From positions 310,001-374,000 of the forward strand of contig NZ_AUEG01000001.1 in NCBI RefSeq assembly GCF_000425865.1: 64,000 nucleotides of DNA, in the 5' to 3' direction. Both the position numbers and the translations under genes were made by a program. Numbering within the stretch: position 1 is the first letter of the stretch; each line of letters opens with the position of its first letter. Of this stretch, positions 35,843 to 45,083 are shown piece by piece. This DNA comes from Lacticigenium naphthae DSM 19658 (GTDB lineage Bacteria > Bacillota > Bacilli > Lactobacillales > Carnobacteriaceae_A). Under the pieces are notes generated by a model. It did no database searches. It worked only from the letters and a program-made list of their open reading frames with translations, and was not told the origin of the DNA.

Positions 35843-37126
35843 TTACATTCCGATATAAGGACCAGGATTCACAGTACCACCATTTTTATATAATTCAAAG
35901 TGTAAATGTATGCCCGTTGAAGATCCGGTAGTTCCCATAATTCCAAGTTGTTGACCTTGGGAGACACGCTGACCAGGAGACACCGCTAAACTACCTGAAC
36001 GCATATGAGCGTACAATGTTTGATAACCATTTCCATGATCTATTTTAACATAATTACCCCAACCGCTATTAAAAGTTGCAGTTACTACAGTACCAGCTTT
36101 TGAAGCTACGATCGGACCACCGCCAGCAATATCTAAACCTGCGTGTAGTTTACTGATACCAGAAATCGGGTGGATACGATATCCATAGCTAGATGTTTTA
36201 TACCCTCTAGCAGGACGAATAAACCCTGTAGAAGAACTTGTATTTGATGAGCTAGATGAACTTGAAGAATTTGATGAACTTGAAACTTGAGCTCTTTCGG
36301 CTGCTGCTTTTTCTGCTGCTGCTTGTTTTGCTCTTTGCTCAGCCACTATACGTTCTTCTTCTTTTTGCATTTTTGAAGTCAATGTACTTGTTTGTTGCGC
36401 AACTGCTTGTTGTTCTTGCACGAAACTCGCTTTTTCCTTTTCAGTCATCTCGTACATCTCAGCTACTTGAACAATTTTATCATCCAGTTCTGCTTTTTGA
36501 GCAACTAAATTGTTTCTATCCACTTCCATAGCTACTTTGATTTCTTCGATTGCTGTTTTTTCTTCTTGAACAACACGTTCGTTTTCTTCTAATTGTGCTT
36601 TGTCTTCCTCTTGTGCTATAACAATGTCTTTATTAGCAGAAACTAATTGGTTGATAACGCCAACTCTGCCAATTAAATCAGATAAACTTTCAGCAGATAA
36701 AACCATATCGATCATATTTGAATTGCTACCTTGCGTTTGAACTGCTCGAGCCTGTGTTTTTAATTTTTCTTCACGTTGAGCAATTTGTTCTTTTAATTGT
36801 TCAATTTTAACTTGTAATTTTTCGATTTTTTCGATTGTTTTATCTAATTTCTCTTGTTGCTCGGCTAATTTAACAACTAGCTCATCAATATTTTTTTGCA
36901 AAGTAGCTACTTCGCCTTTTAATGTTTCTTTCTCATCTTCTAAAGTATTGAGGGTCTTGTTTTTTTCTTGAATTGTTCCTTGTAAGTCACTTGAACGATT
37001 CAATAATTCTTTTTTTTGCTGTTCCATTTCTTGTAAACTTTCAGCTTGGACTGTTTCACCATTGAAAGTATTCATCCCTGTGAACAACATCATTGAAAGT
37101 AACCCTATAGTAAATTTCTTTTTCAA
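35843..37126 (-). CDS. Secreted PcsB-like coiled-coil M23 (LytM) peptidoglycan hydrolase
   Basis: A 427-residue exported protein with a signal peptide (about 1-28, ending VQA). A long coiled coil (about 30-270) follows, with a segment LSDLIGRVGVINQLVSANKD that closely parallels the NlpC/P60 protein at 10.1 kb. After a poly-Ser linker (about 282-300) comes a C-terminal M23 zinc endopeptidase domain with HAGLD and the HLHFE motif. It probably cleaves peptidoglycan peptides at division or growth sites. The start is TTG at 37126, fixed by AGGAGG 6 nt upstream. A perfect WalR-type repeat lies about 120 nt upstream. Confidence 0.93.
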   Translation of the reverse strand: MKKKFTIGLLSMMLFTGMNTFNGETVQAESLQEMEQQKKELLNRSSDLQGTIQEKNKTLNTLEDEKETLKGEVATLQKNIDELVVKLAEQQEKLDKTIEKIEKLQVKIEQLKEQIAQREEKLKTQARAVQTQGSNSNMIDMVLSAESLSDLIGRVGVINQLVSANKDIVIAQEEDKAQLEENERVVQEEKTAIEEIKVAMEVDRNNLVAQKAELDDKIVQVAEMYEMTEKEKASFVQEQQAVAQQTSTLTSKMQKEEERIVAEQRAKQAAAEKAAAERAQVSSSSNSSSSSSSSNTSSSTGFIRPARGYKTSSYGYRIHPISGISKLHAGLDIAGGGPIVASKAGTVVTATFNSGWGNYVKIDHGNGYQTLYAHMRSGSLAVSPGQRVSQGQQLGIMGTTGSSTGIHLHFELYKNGGTVNPGPYIGM

Positions 37127-37248
37127 AATAATCCTCCTGTAGCAGCTTGTTTTTTTATTTTTTTATAGCTAAAATTTCGCCTAAAAAAAGGATACCATGG
37201 ATACCTATTCAAACAAATGTTAATCCTATTACATTCTGCTTGTTATTT

Positions 37249-37265
37249 TGTTACACAACTGTTAT
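37249..37265 (+). promoter_or_regulatory. WalR-box match upstream of the M23 hydrolase gene
   Basis: TGTTAC-N5-TGTTAT on the plus strand matches the WalR/VicR consensus TGTWAH-N5-TGTWAH at every defined position. It lies 122 nt upstream of the TTG start of the M23 gene, which is on the minus strand, so the repeat is in inverse orientation to the gene. Such boxes are known to work in either orientation. Confidence 0.5.
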
Positions 37266-37572
37266 AAAGAATCGTTGTTATTTAAATATGTAACCGCTCC
37301 AAGTCTTGCTATTCACCAATTTCTCGTAGTTAAAACTATGTTTAAAAATCTTTTGTTATCTAAAAAAATATGTCTAAAAATTGACAAACCCATTGAACAG
37401 CTGATTCAACTACTTCACTATCCCTATAAATAAGAGACTGAAACCTAAAGTCTCAGTCTCTTACTACTCACACTAACTTCTTTCTGAAATGGTTTCAAAA
37501 AAAGTGTTTCCAGAGTATCTAACGATTTACAGATGAAATATATAGAGCTATTTCACAAAAACATATTCCAGT
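37266..37572. other. Spacer between the M23 gene promoter region and the chemoreceptor gene
   Basis: No gene was accepted here. A hairpin TAAGAGACTG (37431-37440) with CAGTCTCTTA (37454-37463) lies 110 nt past the chemoreceptor stop and may end that transcript, although the following tract is only moderately T-rich. A 61-codon plus-strand frame (37248-37433) lacks a ribosome binding site. Confidence 0.5.
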
Positions 37573-39258
37573 TTATTTAATTTTAAATTTACTTATTAGA
37601 TCATCCAATTGGTCTGATAAATTGACTAATGAATTTGCATTTTTAGAAATATTTTCTACTGAACTGGCTATTTGTTGAGAAGAAGCAGCTGTTTGTTCAA
37701 CTCCCGCAGCGGATTCTTCTGCTACGGCAGCAATGTCATCCACAGCACTATTCATTTCTCGGGTTTCTTTTGCCACATTTTTCAATTCGCTGCTCATATT
37801 TCCTATTCCCTGAGAAATACCTTGTACAGAATTAAGAATTGATTCAAAAGTCTTTTTAGTCGAAACAATTTGCGTAGTCCCTTTTTCTACTTCTTCATAC
37901 CCTTCTTCTAAGGAAGTAGTGACTCCTTTTGATTCTGTTTGAATCGTTCCAACAAATTCGGTAATGTCTGTGACAGCTTCAGATACTTGCTCAGCTAATT
38001 TTCTAACTTCATTTGCAACAACTGCAAAGCCTTTACCCTGTTCTCCAGCACGCGCAGCTTCTATGGCCGCATTGAGTGCCAACAAGTTAGTCTGGTTGGC
38101 AATATCTTTTATCACTTCTACTAATTTTGAAATCTCTTGTGTTTGATTATCTAGCATAGACATTTTGTTGACAGCTTGTTTGACGATCTTATCGATATGC
38201 TCCATTTGGGTAGTAGAAGATCCCATTAATTCATCCCCTTTTCGAGCGAGAGAAAGAACGGATTCTGATGCTTGATAAACCTGTGCACTGTCTTTATTTG
38301 TACTTTCTACCACTTGGGTAAAACTATCCATTGAGGTTGCTAATTCAGTGGCCGTTTGAGCTTGTGATTCAGAACCAGATGCGAGTTCTTGCATCGTAGC
38401 TGCAATTTGAATTATTTCACTCTCCATCATATCCGAAGATTGATTTAAAGTCTGACTTTGATTCAATGTGTCCTGTGAAATTGAATTCAGTTGATTCATC
38501 ATATTCGTCAATCGGTCATTCATTGAATTTGTTGCACGAACCAGTTTCCCTATTTCATCAGACCGTTCAATCAAAAGTGGCTGCGAATTCAATTCACCCA
38601 AAGAAATTTCATGCATTCTGTCTGTCACTTCTTTTAGAGGACGACTAATATTCCGAGAAGTAATTAATGCAATGACAACCCCACTTATAAGCGCAATGCC
38701 TGCAAGAATAGAACTGAATATAACTACACTTTTCCCCAAACGGATCACTTCTTGGGCGTGGTTGTTGACGTCTGTTTCAATCTCATTTGCTATTAGACCA
38801 AATCCATCTATAAGTGTCAAACTTAATGGGAAAATCTGATCTTCCATCAACGTTTCTGCTTGCTCCACTTCACCTATTTCAATTAAATCAATTAATTCAT
38901 TTGTTGCCATTCCCCAGGAGATTTTTTCATTGATCAATTGTTCTAAACTTTCGGATTGAATTATTTCGATTCCTTTATTTTCTATCGCAATACTTTCTTC
39001 AATACCTGCATTAAACTCATCTAAATAACTTGGATTTAATGTGGTTAAATAACTTTGGATAAGGCTCGTTCTTTCTGCCATATTGGTAGCTAAGCTTTGG
39101 CTAACGATCAGCGCTTGCTGATCTTCGTAAACAACTTCTTCTGTGCTTGTGTTTATCCTCATTATTGAAGTAATATTGATTAATAACATTACCATGACTA
39201 GACCTACCAATGATAAAAATGCAATGAGTAATCTCATGCGTATACTTTTCAATTTCAT
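37573..39258 (-). CDS. Methyl-accepting chemotaxis protein
   Basis: A 561-residue transmembrane chemoreceptor. The order is: membrane helix (about 9-30), a four-helix-bundle-type ligand domain (about 33-170), second membrane helix (about 175-200), HAMP domain (about 200-255) and a long cytoplasmic signalling domain whose tip carries [33 protein letters not shown]. It would couple to CheA/CheW; none is encoded nearby, so it is an orphan receptor. Its presence implies flagellar motility or a related Che-controlled output in this organism. The ligand cannot be predicted. Confidence 0.95.
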   Translation of the reverse strand: MKLKSIRMRLLIAFLSLVGLVMVMLLINITSIMRINTSTEEVVYEDQQALIVSQSLATNMAERTSLIQSYLTTLNPSYLDEFNAGIEESIAIENKGIEIIQSESLEQLINEKISWGMATNELIDLIEIGEVEQAETLMEDQIFPLSLTLIDGFGLIANEIETDVNNHAQEVIRLGKSVVIFSSILAGIALISGVVIALITSRNISRPLKEVTDRMHEISLGELNSQPLLIERSDEIGKLVRATNSMNDRLTNMMNQLNSISQDTLNQSQTLNQSSDMMESEIIQIAATMQELASGSESQAQTATELATSMDSFTQVVESTNKDSAQVYQASESVLSLARKGDELMGSSTTQMEHIDKIVKQAVNKMSMLDNQTQEISKLVEVIKDIANQTNLLALNAAIEAARAGEQGKGFAVVANEVRKLAEQVSEAVTDITEFVGTIQTESKGVTTSLEEGYEEVEKGTTQIVSTKKTFESILNSVQGISQGIGNMSSELKNVAKETREMNSAVDDIAAVAEESAAGVEQTAASSQQIASSVENISKNANSLVNLSDQLDDLISKFKIK

Positions 39259-39375
39259 AAACCTTTATCTTCTCCTTTTTTATCGACTCCTTTCCTTATC
39301 GACAAAACTTTTTTTTATTTAATACTCCTAATTATAATAATTTTGTTATACTAAAAAAAACTAAAGGAGAATCTG

Positions 39376-40140
39376 ATGAACTTTCATAGTATAGAAAAGC
39401 ACAGTCTATGTATTGAAAAAAACGAGTTTTACGAATTATATTTGAATGAAAAATTTTCGTTCATGTATGATTACAACGCAATGTATCTTCTTTTCCAACC
39501 TGTTTTAGAAGAATTTCTGCTTATTGAGAATATTCAGTTCGAGTTTCATAAAGATATAGATTTTAATTATATGAAATTTTATTGGCCCGCTAACACTCCT
39601 TTTACCCCTGAAATAATGAATTACTTTAATGAAAACAATTACGGGATTGAAATGCTTGAACTGTATACTGTATTTCCCGAAAAATTCAAAATAACCAAAA
39701 AAAATTCTGCAGTGAGAATCGAATGGGTAACCGATTTCTCTCTTCCAGATTATAAAAAAATAAACTTTCAGCAAGATCTTCACGAAGGAGTAGACTTTGC
39801 AGAAAAGAAACAAGCAGTCTATGATATCAATTTTCACGACTCATCTATTTATCAAATAATAGCTTATCTTGACAATATTCCTGTTGGGGGAACGGATATC
39901 ATTGAAAAAGATAAAACTATTGAAATTGATAACTTGTTTGTCTGCAAAGAATACAGAAAGCAAGGGATTGGGAGTGAAATTCAACAATTCATTATGAAGC
40001 ATGCTAAAGATAAACAGATTCTTTTGTTAGCGGATGGAGAAGAAACGGCCCGAAATATGTACCGAAAACAAAATTATCAATATGAGGGCTATCGCTTGGC
40101 AGCACAAAAAGAATTCAACAAAAATCTAGGAGTGGAATAA
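39376..40140 (+). CDS. GNAT-family N-acetyltransferase
   Basis: A 254-residue protein with an unusual N-terminal half (about 1-130) and a C-terminal GNAT domain. In that domain the acetyl-CoA-binding motif A reads LFVCKEYRKQGIGSEIQQF, followed by NMYRKQNYQYEGY. The substrate is unknown. The ATG at 39376 follows AAAGGAG. The stop overlaps the next GNAT gene's start (TAATG), so the two are translated as a pair. The two products are not obviously duplicates of each other. Confidence 0.85.
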   Translation: MNFHSIEKHSLCIEKNEFYELYLNEKFSFMYDYNAMYLLFQPVLEEFLLIENIQFEFHKDIDFNYMKFYWPANTPFTPEIMNYFNENNYGIEMLELYTVFPEKFKITKKNSAVRIEWVTDFSLPDYKKINFQQDLHEGVDFAEKKQAVYDINFHDSSIYQIIAYLDNIPVGGTDIIEKDKTIEIDNLFVCKEYRKQGIGSEIQQFIMKHAKDKQILLLADGEETARNMYRKQNYQYEGYRLAAQKEFNKNLGVE

Positions 40141-40997
40141 TGGAAGAAATCAGAAAATTATCACCGACAGACAAATACCATTATGCAAAAATGGAAACAG
40201 ATTTACCTACGGATTATATGTTAATGAGCTTCGAAAGAATCAGTTCTGATCCAAATACTCTCTATGGACTATTTTTAGATGATAAACTCGTTTGCATCGG
40301 TGGCTATACTCTTTTCGGTACTGCTCAAATCATGCTGGGGAGATTAAGAACGGATAAAAATTATAGAAGAAAAAAATTGGCATTCAAATTAATGCGCTTT
40401 ATTTTGAATGAAATACGATCCATTCCTGAAATCAGTTGGATCGGTGGCTATACAGAGGTGACAAACATAGCCTCAAGAAATTTACAAAAACAGTTAGGTT
40501 TAGTACCTATGGTAAATTTATATCATACGAATCTTCCTTCTGTGCCGACTTCTTTCCTATCTATGGATCCTAAGTGGATAGAAATCAAGATATATAAAGA
40601 AAAGCTTAATTGGTTGAAAGAGGCATACATTGAGCCTATGAATATAATTCCCTATGAATGTTATTATCCATTACCTAGTAGCCTTGAATTGTTTACTGAG
40701 CAGCAAATAGAAAATTGGACGTTTTATCGAAATGCTAGTGAAAGCAGACTTTTGATACTTAAACCCGATTATAAAGGAAAGCATTATGTCCATATTCTCT
40801 ACCCTTACGATGACTTAATGGGCCAAAAAGGATTATGGAATACTATAGATGATTACTACCATCAATATGTTAAGCAAACAGCGATCAAACCCTCTCTTTG
40901 GCTAGATATCGATGCACGGAACATGAACGACTCACTTTTTGAAGACCACCTTGCTAGCAGCACAGAGTGGGTCCTTTCTGGCAGCTATTCAAAATAA
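40140..40997 (+). CDS. GNAT-family N-acetyltransferase-like protein
   Basis: A 285-residue protein whose N-terminal half (about 1-135) is a GNAT domain with motif A around MLGRLRTDKNYRRKKLAFKLMRF. It lacks the usual Gly-x-Gly of the acetyl-CoA loop: RRKKLA replaces RGxGxG. The C-terminal half (about 140-285) resembles no family I can name. Because the co-enzyme loop is altered, catalysis is uncertain. It overlaps the upstream GNAT gene by 1 nt and is followed 8 nt later by a repeat-associated hairpin. Confidence 0.8.
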   Translation: MEEIRKLSPTDKYHYAKMETDLPTDYMLMSFERISSDPNTLYGLFLDDKLVCIGGYTLFGTAQIMLGRLRTDKNYRRKKLAFKLMRFILNEIRSIPEISWIGGYTEVTNIASRNLQKQLGLVPMVNLYHTNLPSVPTSFLSMDPKWIEIKIYKEKLNWLKEAYIEPMNIIPYECYYPLPSSLELFTEQQIENWTFYRNASESRLLILKPDYKGKHYVHILYPYDDLMGQKGLWNTIDDYYHQYVKQTAIKPSLWLDIDARNMNDSLFEDHLASSTEWVLSGSYSK

Positions 40998-41004
40998 AAA
41001 CGTA

Positions 41005-41237
41005 GAGAAGAGGCTGGGACAAATGTCCCAGCCTCTTCTCATGCTCACGAACACAACTGTTTAAACCGTGCTTTAAAAAGTAGGCGCCACAAAGACTACA
41101 TGATGCTGTAGCCGTTATGGAATTATCAGCTTACAAATATAGGCTGCCGGAGAGTACTTCGATAGTCTAGGACTATCTTTCGTGTATCCGTTTCCTTTGC
41201 TCTATACGAATCTGAGTGTTTTTCGTACCGCTCTATT
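41005..41237 (-). repeat. Intergenic two-hairpin repeat, copy A
   Basis: A hairpin at 41005-41040 has perfect 17-bp arms containing GAGGCTGGGAC, and a second conserved segment lies at 41157-41190 (hairpin GATAGTC/GACTATC). The latter matches copy B (56888-56921) at 32 of 34 positions, and similarity continues outward to about 41237. Relative to the preceding GNAT gene, the GAGGCTGGGAC hairpin comes first and the second hairpin later, exactly as copy B is arranged after its upstream gene. The intervening sequence differs in length (117 versus 72 nt). Confidence 0.8.
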
Positions 41238-41240
41238 TTT

Positions 41241-42266
41241 TTATACAATTCCCATATAATATTGAACAGTAATTGAAACGATCACTACCAATGTTGAGAT
41301 AATGAATCCATGGATCATCGGATTGAAACCTGCTGTTTTCATCTTGGATAAATCTGTTTTCAAACCAATTGCAGCTAGGGCAGCAACCATAAAGAAACGA
41401 CTAAACATTTTTAAATTCAATGCAATTTGAGAATTGATCACTCCCACACTATTCAGTAGTGCCATACCGATAAATAAGACAATAAACCAAGGAAACAAGC
41501 CTACTGTACGAGCGACAAGCGAGGTCTTCTCATTAGTGCTTTCCATTTTGTTCTTGCTCCGTGCAATAACTGAAAATATTAATACAGTAGGAATGATCGT
41601 AAGTGTCCGTGTAAGTTTTACCATCGTAGCAAAATCACCCGCTGCTTCGGAAAAAGCGTAACCTGCTGCAACCACACTTGAAGTATCATTTACTGCGGTA
41701 CCGGCCCATAAACCATATGAAATATCTGTCAACTGCAAAGCTCTTCCCATAATGGGAAAGAGGATGATCATGACCATATCAAATAAGAAAGTAGAAGAAA
41801 TTGCGTACGCAATATCATGATCTTCTGCTTCAATAACGGGAGCCATTGCAGCAATAGCTGAACCTCCACAGATTCCTGTTCCGGCTGAAATCATACTCGA
41901 TAATTTCCAATCTAGCTTTAATGCCTTGCCAATAAAGTAGCCTCCACCAAAACAAGTCAACAGTGTGAAAAACATAACACTTAAAGACATTCTTCCTACT
42001 GTTAATATCGTTTGTATATTTAAAGAAGCTCCCAATAAAATAATGGCAAATTTCAAAACTTTTTTAGATGTGAATTGGATGCCCGTTGCAAAGGTTGGTG
42101 CAACTCCTACTGTTGTTCGCAAAAATATTCCCATAAATAATGCGATAACAGAAGCCCCTATGATATGAATGGGTAAGTAAAATTCAATCAGTTGTGCTAG
42201 ACTAGCTATCCCAAATGCTATTATCAAGCCTGGATAAATGTCATTTGCTTTTTCTTTGGTAAACAC
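41241..42266 (-). CDS. YeiH/YadS-family (UPF0324) putative sulfate exporter
   Basis: A 341-residue polytopic membrane protein with about nine to ten helices, matching the UPF0324/YeiH family. Conserved segments include VLKFAIILLGASLNIQTIL, SAGTGICGGSAIAAMAPV, LFPIMGR and AGTAVNDTSSVVAAG. Family members are annotated as putative sulfate exporters, but direct evidence is limited. The start is GTG at 42266 with AAGGGA 9 nt upstream. Transcribed alone, convergent with the GNAT pair; the repeat copy A fills the space between them. Confidence 0.85.
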   Translation of the reverse strand: MFTKEKANDIYPGLIIAFGIASLAQLIEFYLPIHIIGASVIALFMGIFLRTTVGVAPTFATGIQFTSKKVLKFAIILLGASLNIQTILTVGRMSLSVMFFTLLTCFGGGYFIGKALKLDWKLSSMISAGTGICGGSAIAAMAPVIEAEDHDIAYAISSTFLFDMVMIILFPIMGRALQLTDISYGLWAGTAVNDTSSVVAAGYAFSEAAGDFATMVKLTRTLTIIPTVLIFSVIARSKNKMESTNEKTSLVARTVGLFPWFIVLFIGMALLNSVGVINSQIALNLKMFSRFFMVAALAAIGLKTDLSKMKTAGFNPMIHGFIISTLVVIVSITVQYYMGIV

Positions 42267-42402
42267 TCGGTTTATTCCCTTCTATACTCTGTTTAGTTAT
42301 TCTCTTAATCGAGGATACCAGCAACTACTTAAAAAGGCTCCCACACTATTGATTTATTTGGAATTTTTACTGCTTAAGTAATCTTTGACTAACTTCTTCG
42401 AT

Positions 42403-42630
42403 TTAATCTTCTACATTTAATTGAGTTAAAATTGCCTGTAATTCCGTCCATTCTTCTTCTGTTAAAGTTATCCCTTTTCCCATTTTCTCATGAGTTGGAT
42501 CCCAACTTCGAATATCAATTTTGGGTTCGCGACCGTTCCAACTTACTCGATTAACTTCTTTAGTCCAGCCTTTTTCATTGCGGGACAATTCTCCGAGAGC
42601 TTCTTTTATTTCAAATTCAATAGTTGCCAC
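42403..42630 (-). CDS. YdbC-like PC4-fold ssDNA-binding protein
   Basis: A 75-residue protein matching the YdbC family of lactic acid bacteria: MATIEFEIKEALGELS, then KGWTKEVNRVSWNGREPKIDIRSW and HEKMGKGITLTEEEW. The fold is that of the transcription cofactor PC4, and Lactococcus YdbC binds single-stranded DNA. The start is GTG at 42630 because GATGAGG lies 3-4 nt upstream and the N-terminus then fits the family; ATG at 42639 overlaps that site. It lies 32 nt after the ABC permease gene and is probably co-transcribed with it. Confidence 0.85.
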   Translation of the reverse strand: MATIEFEIKEALGELSRNEKGWTKEVNRVSWNGREPKIDIRSWDPTHEKMGKGITLTEEEWTELQAILTQLNVED

Positions 42631-42662
42631 TTTCCTCATCCTTTCACTCTACGATTGTATTG

Positions 42663-44294
42663 TTAACTGATTTCAAATTTTGACCAAAATTTCTTCTTAT
42701 AATAAAGTGTAAGTCCACCACCTATTAAAATTGGAAGAGCAAGTACACCGATCGCAAGCATAGTACCCCATGTCCCCGTTAAAGAACTGAGCACTGTTAT
42801 CCCGGCAGTGGATGCTCCACCTACGATCATCACAACAAACATAGATATTACGCGTCCGAATGCCCCACTGCCTCGGTTAAATAACTCTGTAATAGTTTGC
42901 CAGTCTAACTCTAGTAACCGGTAATCACGAACAAAGTAAACCAAACTTATACAATACATTCCTAAAAGCAAGCCACTAATAAATAATCCCGCAAACAATA
43001 GTGGAGTATGTGTGAAGAAAAAAATAACGATGGATAATAGCAAGGGCAAAATAAGTTCTAGTCCATACGCGAACCAAAATTTAAAGCGTAAATAACTTTT
43101 CATTGAAAATGGAAGAGACTTCATATAGGTGAAATTTTCTCTATCTAATGAAATAATAACTGAAACGATAGAGAGAGCATTTACTGTAAACAGGGCGAAG
43201 ACAAAACCTGCCCAAAAGAAAGACTTCCAATAGTACAATGGTAGTCCCTCAAAACTCAATCCATTTATGATTTGAGGTGCCAAAAATATGATTGGAAAAA
43301 TAACCGTGGAACTAATTTGCTGGGTAATTAACGTCGCATTTTGTACTAACCCAAAGTTATACTTTAACAACGTTTTTTCAAGTGAGCGAGATTTGACCTC
43401 CTGTACTCCTGATTTATAAGCACTACGTTTTACAGCAGTAGTCTGTTCATTTAATTGATCGTTAAAAAATGTTGGAATGATCACTTTAAACAGCAGCACT
43501 ACTAAAAATAATAATAGGATCAGACCCAAACTTAATTCAAGCAACGCCTGTTTATCAAATGGGTCAACTAATAAAGTATGAAAATTGACGAAAAAAGGGA
43601 CGGATTTTGAATCCGGAAGCAGTTCACCAGGTAAACTAGCCGCTGTATTTCGATTGGAGATTATAAAAATCGCACCAAACATTCCGATACTAGAAATGGT
43701 ATAAAAGATTGTTTGAAACAATTCTTTATTTCGTTTAAACAAAGGAAGTTGCGATAAATAATGGATAAGTACAACCAAAAGCAAAAAAAGCAAACTCAAA
43801 ATGAAAATAAAAAAGATAAGTGCTTGCAAAACAACCCCAATGAACAATCTATTGGCTTGAATGCCAACTATTAAAAATATTCCCAAAATAGGGATCAAAA
43901 AAGGTAAAAGAGTCAGCATCAATACAGAAAATTTTGCGACGAACCACTCACTTTGCCTGAATGGTAAGGGCAAGTAGTTTATTAGATCTTTTGATTGGTA
44001 GAACAAGTTATAAACACTGTTCATTCCCTGTAAGAAAGTTAACAGTACAAATAAAAAAAGGTTTGTTGATGTAAGTCCAGGATACTGTGTAAAATTTAAA
44101 CCAGAAAATAAGAACAGTGAACCAAATAAAAACAAGAATACTGCAAACAAAATTACATTTTGCAGTAAGACACTCTTGTAAATTTCTGTAGTTTTTTCTC
44201 CTTTTCCCTCTTTTTTCCTCTTTTTTTGTACTATTTGAGGATTCGAATAAATCAAATTTACTTTAATTAATTCTAATGTTGGAGTCCATCTCAT
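42663..44294 (-). CDS. ABC transporter permease
   Basis: A 543-residue membrane protein with some twelve hydrophobic helices arranged as two six-helix halves around a soluble linker (about residues 265-300). This is the layout of ABC-2-type exporters fused from two modules. The start is ATG at 44294 and overlaps the stop of the ATP-binding gene (ATGA), so a coupled pair is clear. The transported substrate cannot be predicted from sequence; related pairs export lipids, peptides or antibiotics, or respond to envelope stress. Confidence 0.85.
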   Translation of the reverse strand: MRWTPTLELIKVNLIYSNPQIVQKKRKKEGKGEKTTEIYKSVLLQNVILFAVFLFLFGSLFLFSGLNFTQYPGLTSTNLFLFVLLTFLQGMNSVYNLFYQSKDLINYLPLPFRQSEWFVAKFSVLMLTLLPFLIPILGIFLIVGIQANRLFIGVVLQALIFFIFILSLLFLLLVVLIHYLSQLPLFKRNKELFQTIFYTISSIGMFGAIFIISNRNTAASLPGELLPDSKSVPFFVNFHTLLVDPFDKQALLELSLGLILLLFLVVLLFKVIIPTFFNDQLNEQTTAVKRSAYKSGVQEVKSRSLEKTLLKYNFGLVQNATLITQQISSTVIFPIIFLAPQIINGLSFEGLPLYYWKSFFWAGFVFALFTVNALSIVSVIISLDRENFTYMKSLPFSMKSYLRFKFWFAYGLELILPLLLSIVIFFFTHTPLLFAGLFISGLLLGMYCISLVYFVRDYRLLELDWQTITELFNRGSGAFGRVISMFVVMIVGGASTAGITVLSSLTGTWGTMLAIGVLALPILIGGGLTLYYKKKFWSKFEIS

Positions 44295-45061
44295 TGATGC
44301 TCTCCTCCTTCACTGCTCCCTTGGGATTTCACATTATCTTGCGCATCCCGACCGGCCATTTTTAAATAAATGCTTTCTAAAGATTGATTTTCATTTAGTG
44401 ATTTCAGTTCCTCAATCGTCCCATCATATAACAATTCACCTTTTTTGAGAATGGCGATATGATTGCACAACTGTTGGGCTATTTCCAATGCATGAGTTGA
44501 AAACAGTACGATATTTCCTTCCTCTGCATGGCGTTTCATCATTTCTTTTAAATCAAACGCTGCTTGTGGGTCTAAGCCGGTTAAAGGTTCATCCAATACC
44601 CAAATATCCGGATCAGATAAAAGCGCACCAATGACGAACGTCTTTTGTCGCATTCCATGAGAAAAAGACTGAATAGTACTATGCTTATGTTCTTGCATAT
44701 CGAAGAGTTTCATTAAGTAGTGTAAATTTTTTTGATATAGATCCTCTTTTAATTCGTATGCTGAGGCTAACAATGACCAATATTCTGTCGCAGTTAATTT
44801 TAAAAACATATCTGGGGAGTCAGGAACATAGCCAATTCTTTTCTTTATAGCCATTCGATTTTCATGTAATGGATTCCCATCAATCAAAATCTCTCCAGAA
44901 TTTGGTTCAATGATACTCACTAAGGATTTGATGGCGGTAGATTTCCCTGCCCCATTGTGCCCAATCAAGCCAAATATTTCTCCCGGTTTTATTTGAAAAG
45001 AAACATCCTTTAAAGCTTCTGTTTTGCCGTACGATTTTGAAACGTGTTTAAATTCAATCAT
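44291..45061 (-). CDS. ABC transporter ATP-binding protein
   Basis: A 256-residue ABC ATPase with Walker A GHNGAGKST (about 34-42), Q-loop, a signature-like FSHGMRQK (about 134-141) in place of LSGGQ, Walker B DIWVLDEPLTGLDP and the switch His in FSTHAL. The C-terminal tail is charged (SQGSSEGGEHQ). It powers the 12-helix permease encoded with a 4-nt overlap. A DUF202 gene lies 22 nt upstream in the same direction. Confidence 0.95.
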   Translation of the reverse strand: MIEFKHVSKSYGKTEALKDVSFQIKPGEIFGLIGHNGAGKSTAIKSLVSIIEPNSGEILIDGNPLHENRMAIKKRIGYVPDSPDMFLKLTATEYWSLLASAYELKEDLYQKNLHYLMKLFDMQEHKHSTIQSFSHGMRQKTFVIGALLSDPDIWVLDEPLTGLDPQAAFDLKEMMKRHAEEGNIVLFSTHALEIAQQLCNHIAILKKGELLYDGTIEELKSLNENQSLESIYLKMAGRDAQDNVKSQGSSEGGEHQ

Positions 45062-45083
45062 ATATGTAAACTCCTTTAGTTAT

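Noticed and set aside
36227-36283. Ser-codon-rich repeat in the M23 gene as a possible satellite
   Set aside because: It encodes the poly-Ser linker between coiled coil and M23 domain, a normal feature of such hydrolases.
37248-37433. 61-codon plus-strand frame between the M23 and chemoreceptor genes
   Set aside because: It starts with TTG and has no ribosome binding site; its first codons overlap the WalR-type repeat. The hairpin after it more likely belongs to the chemoreceptor transcript.
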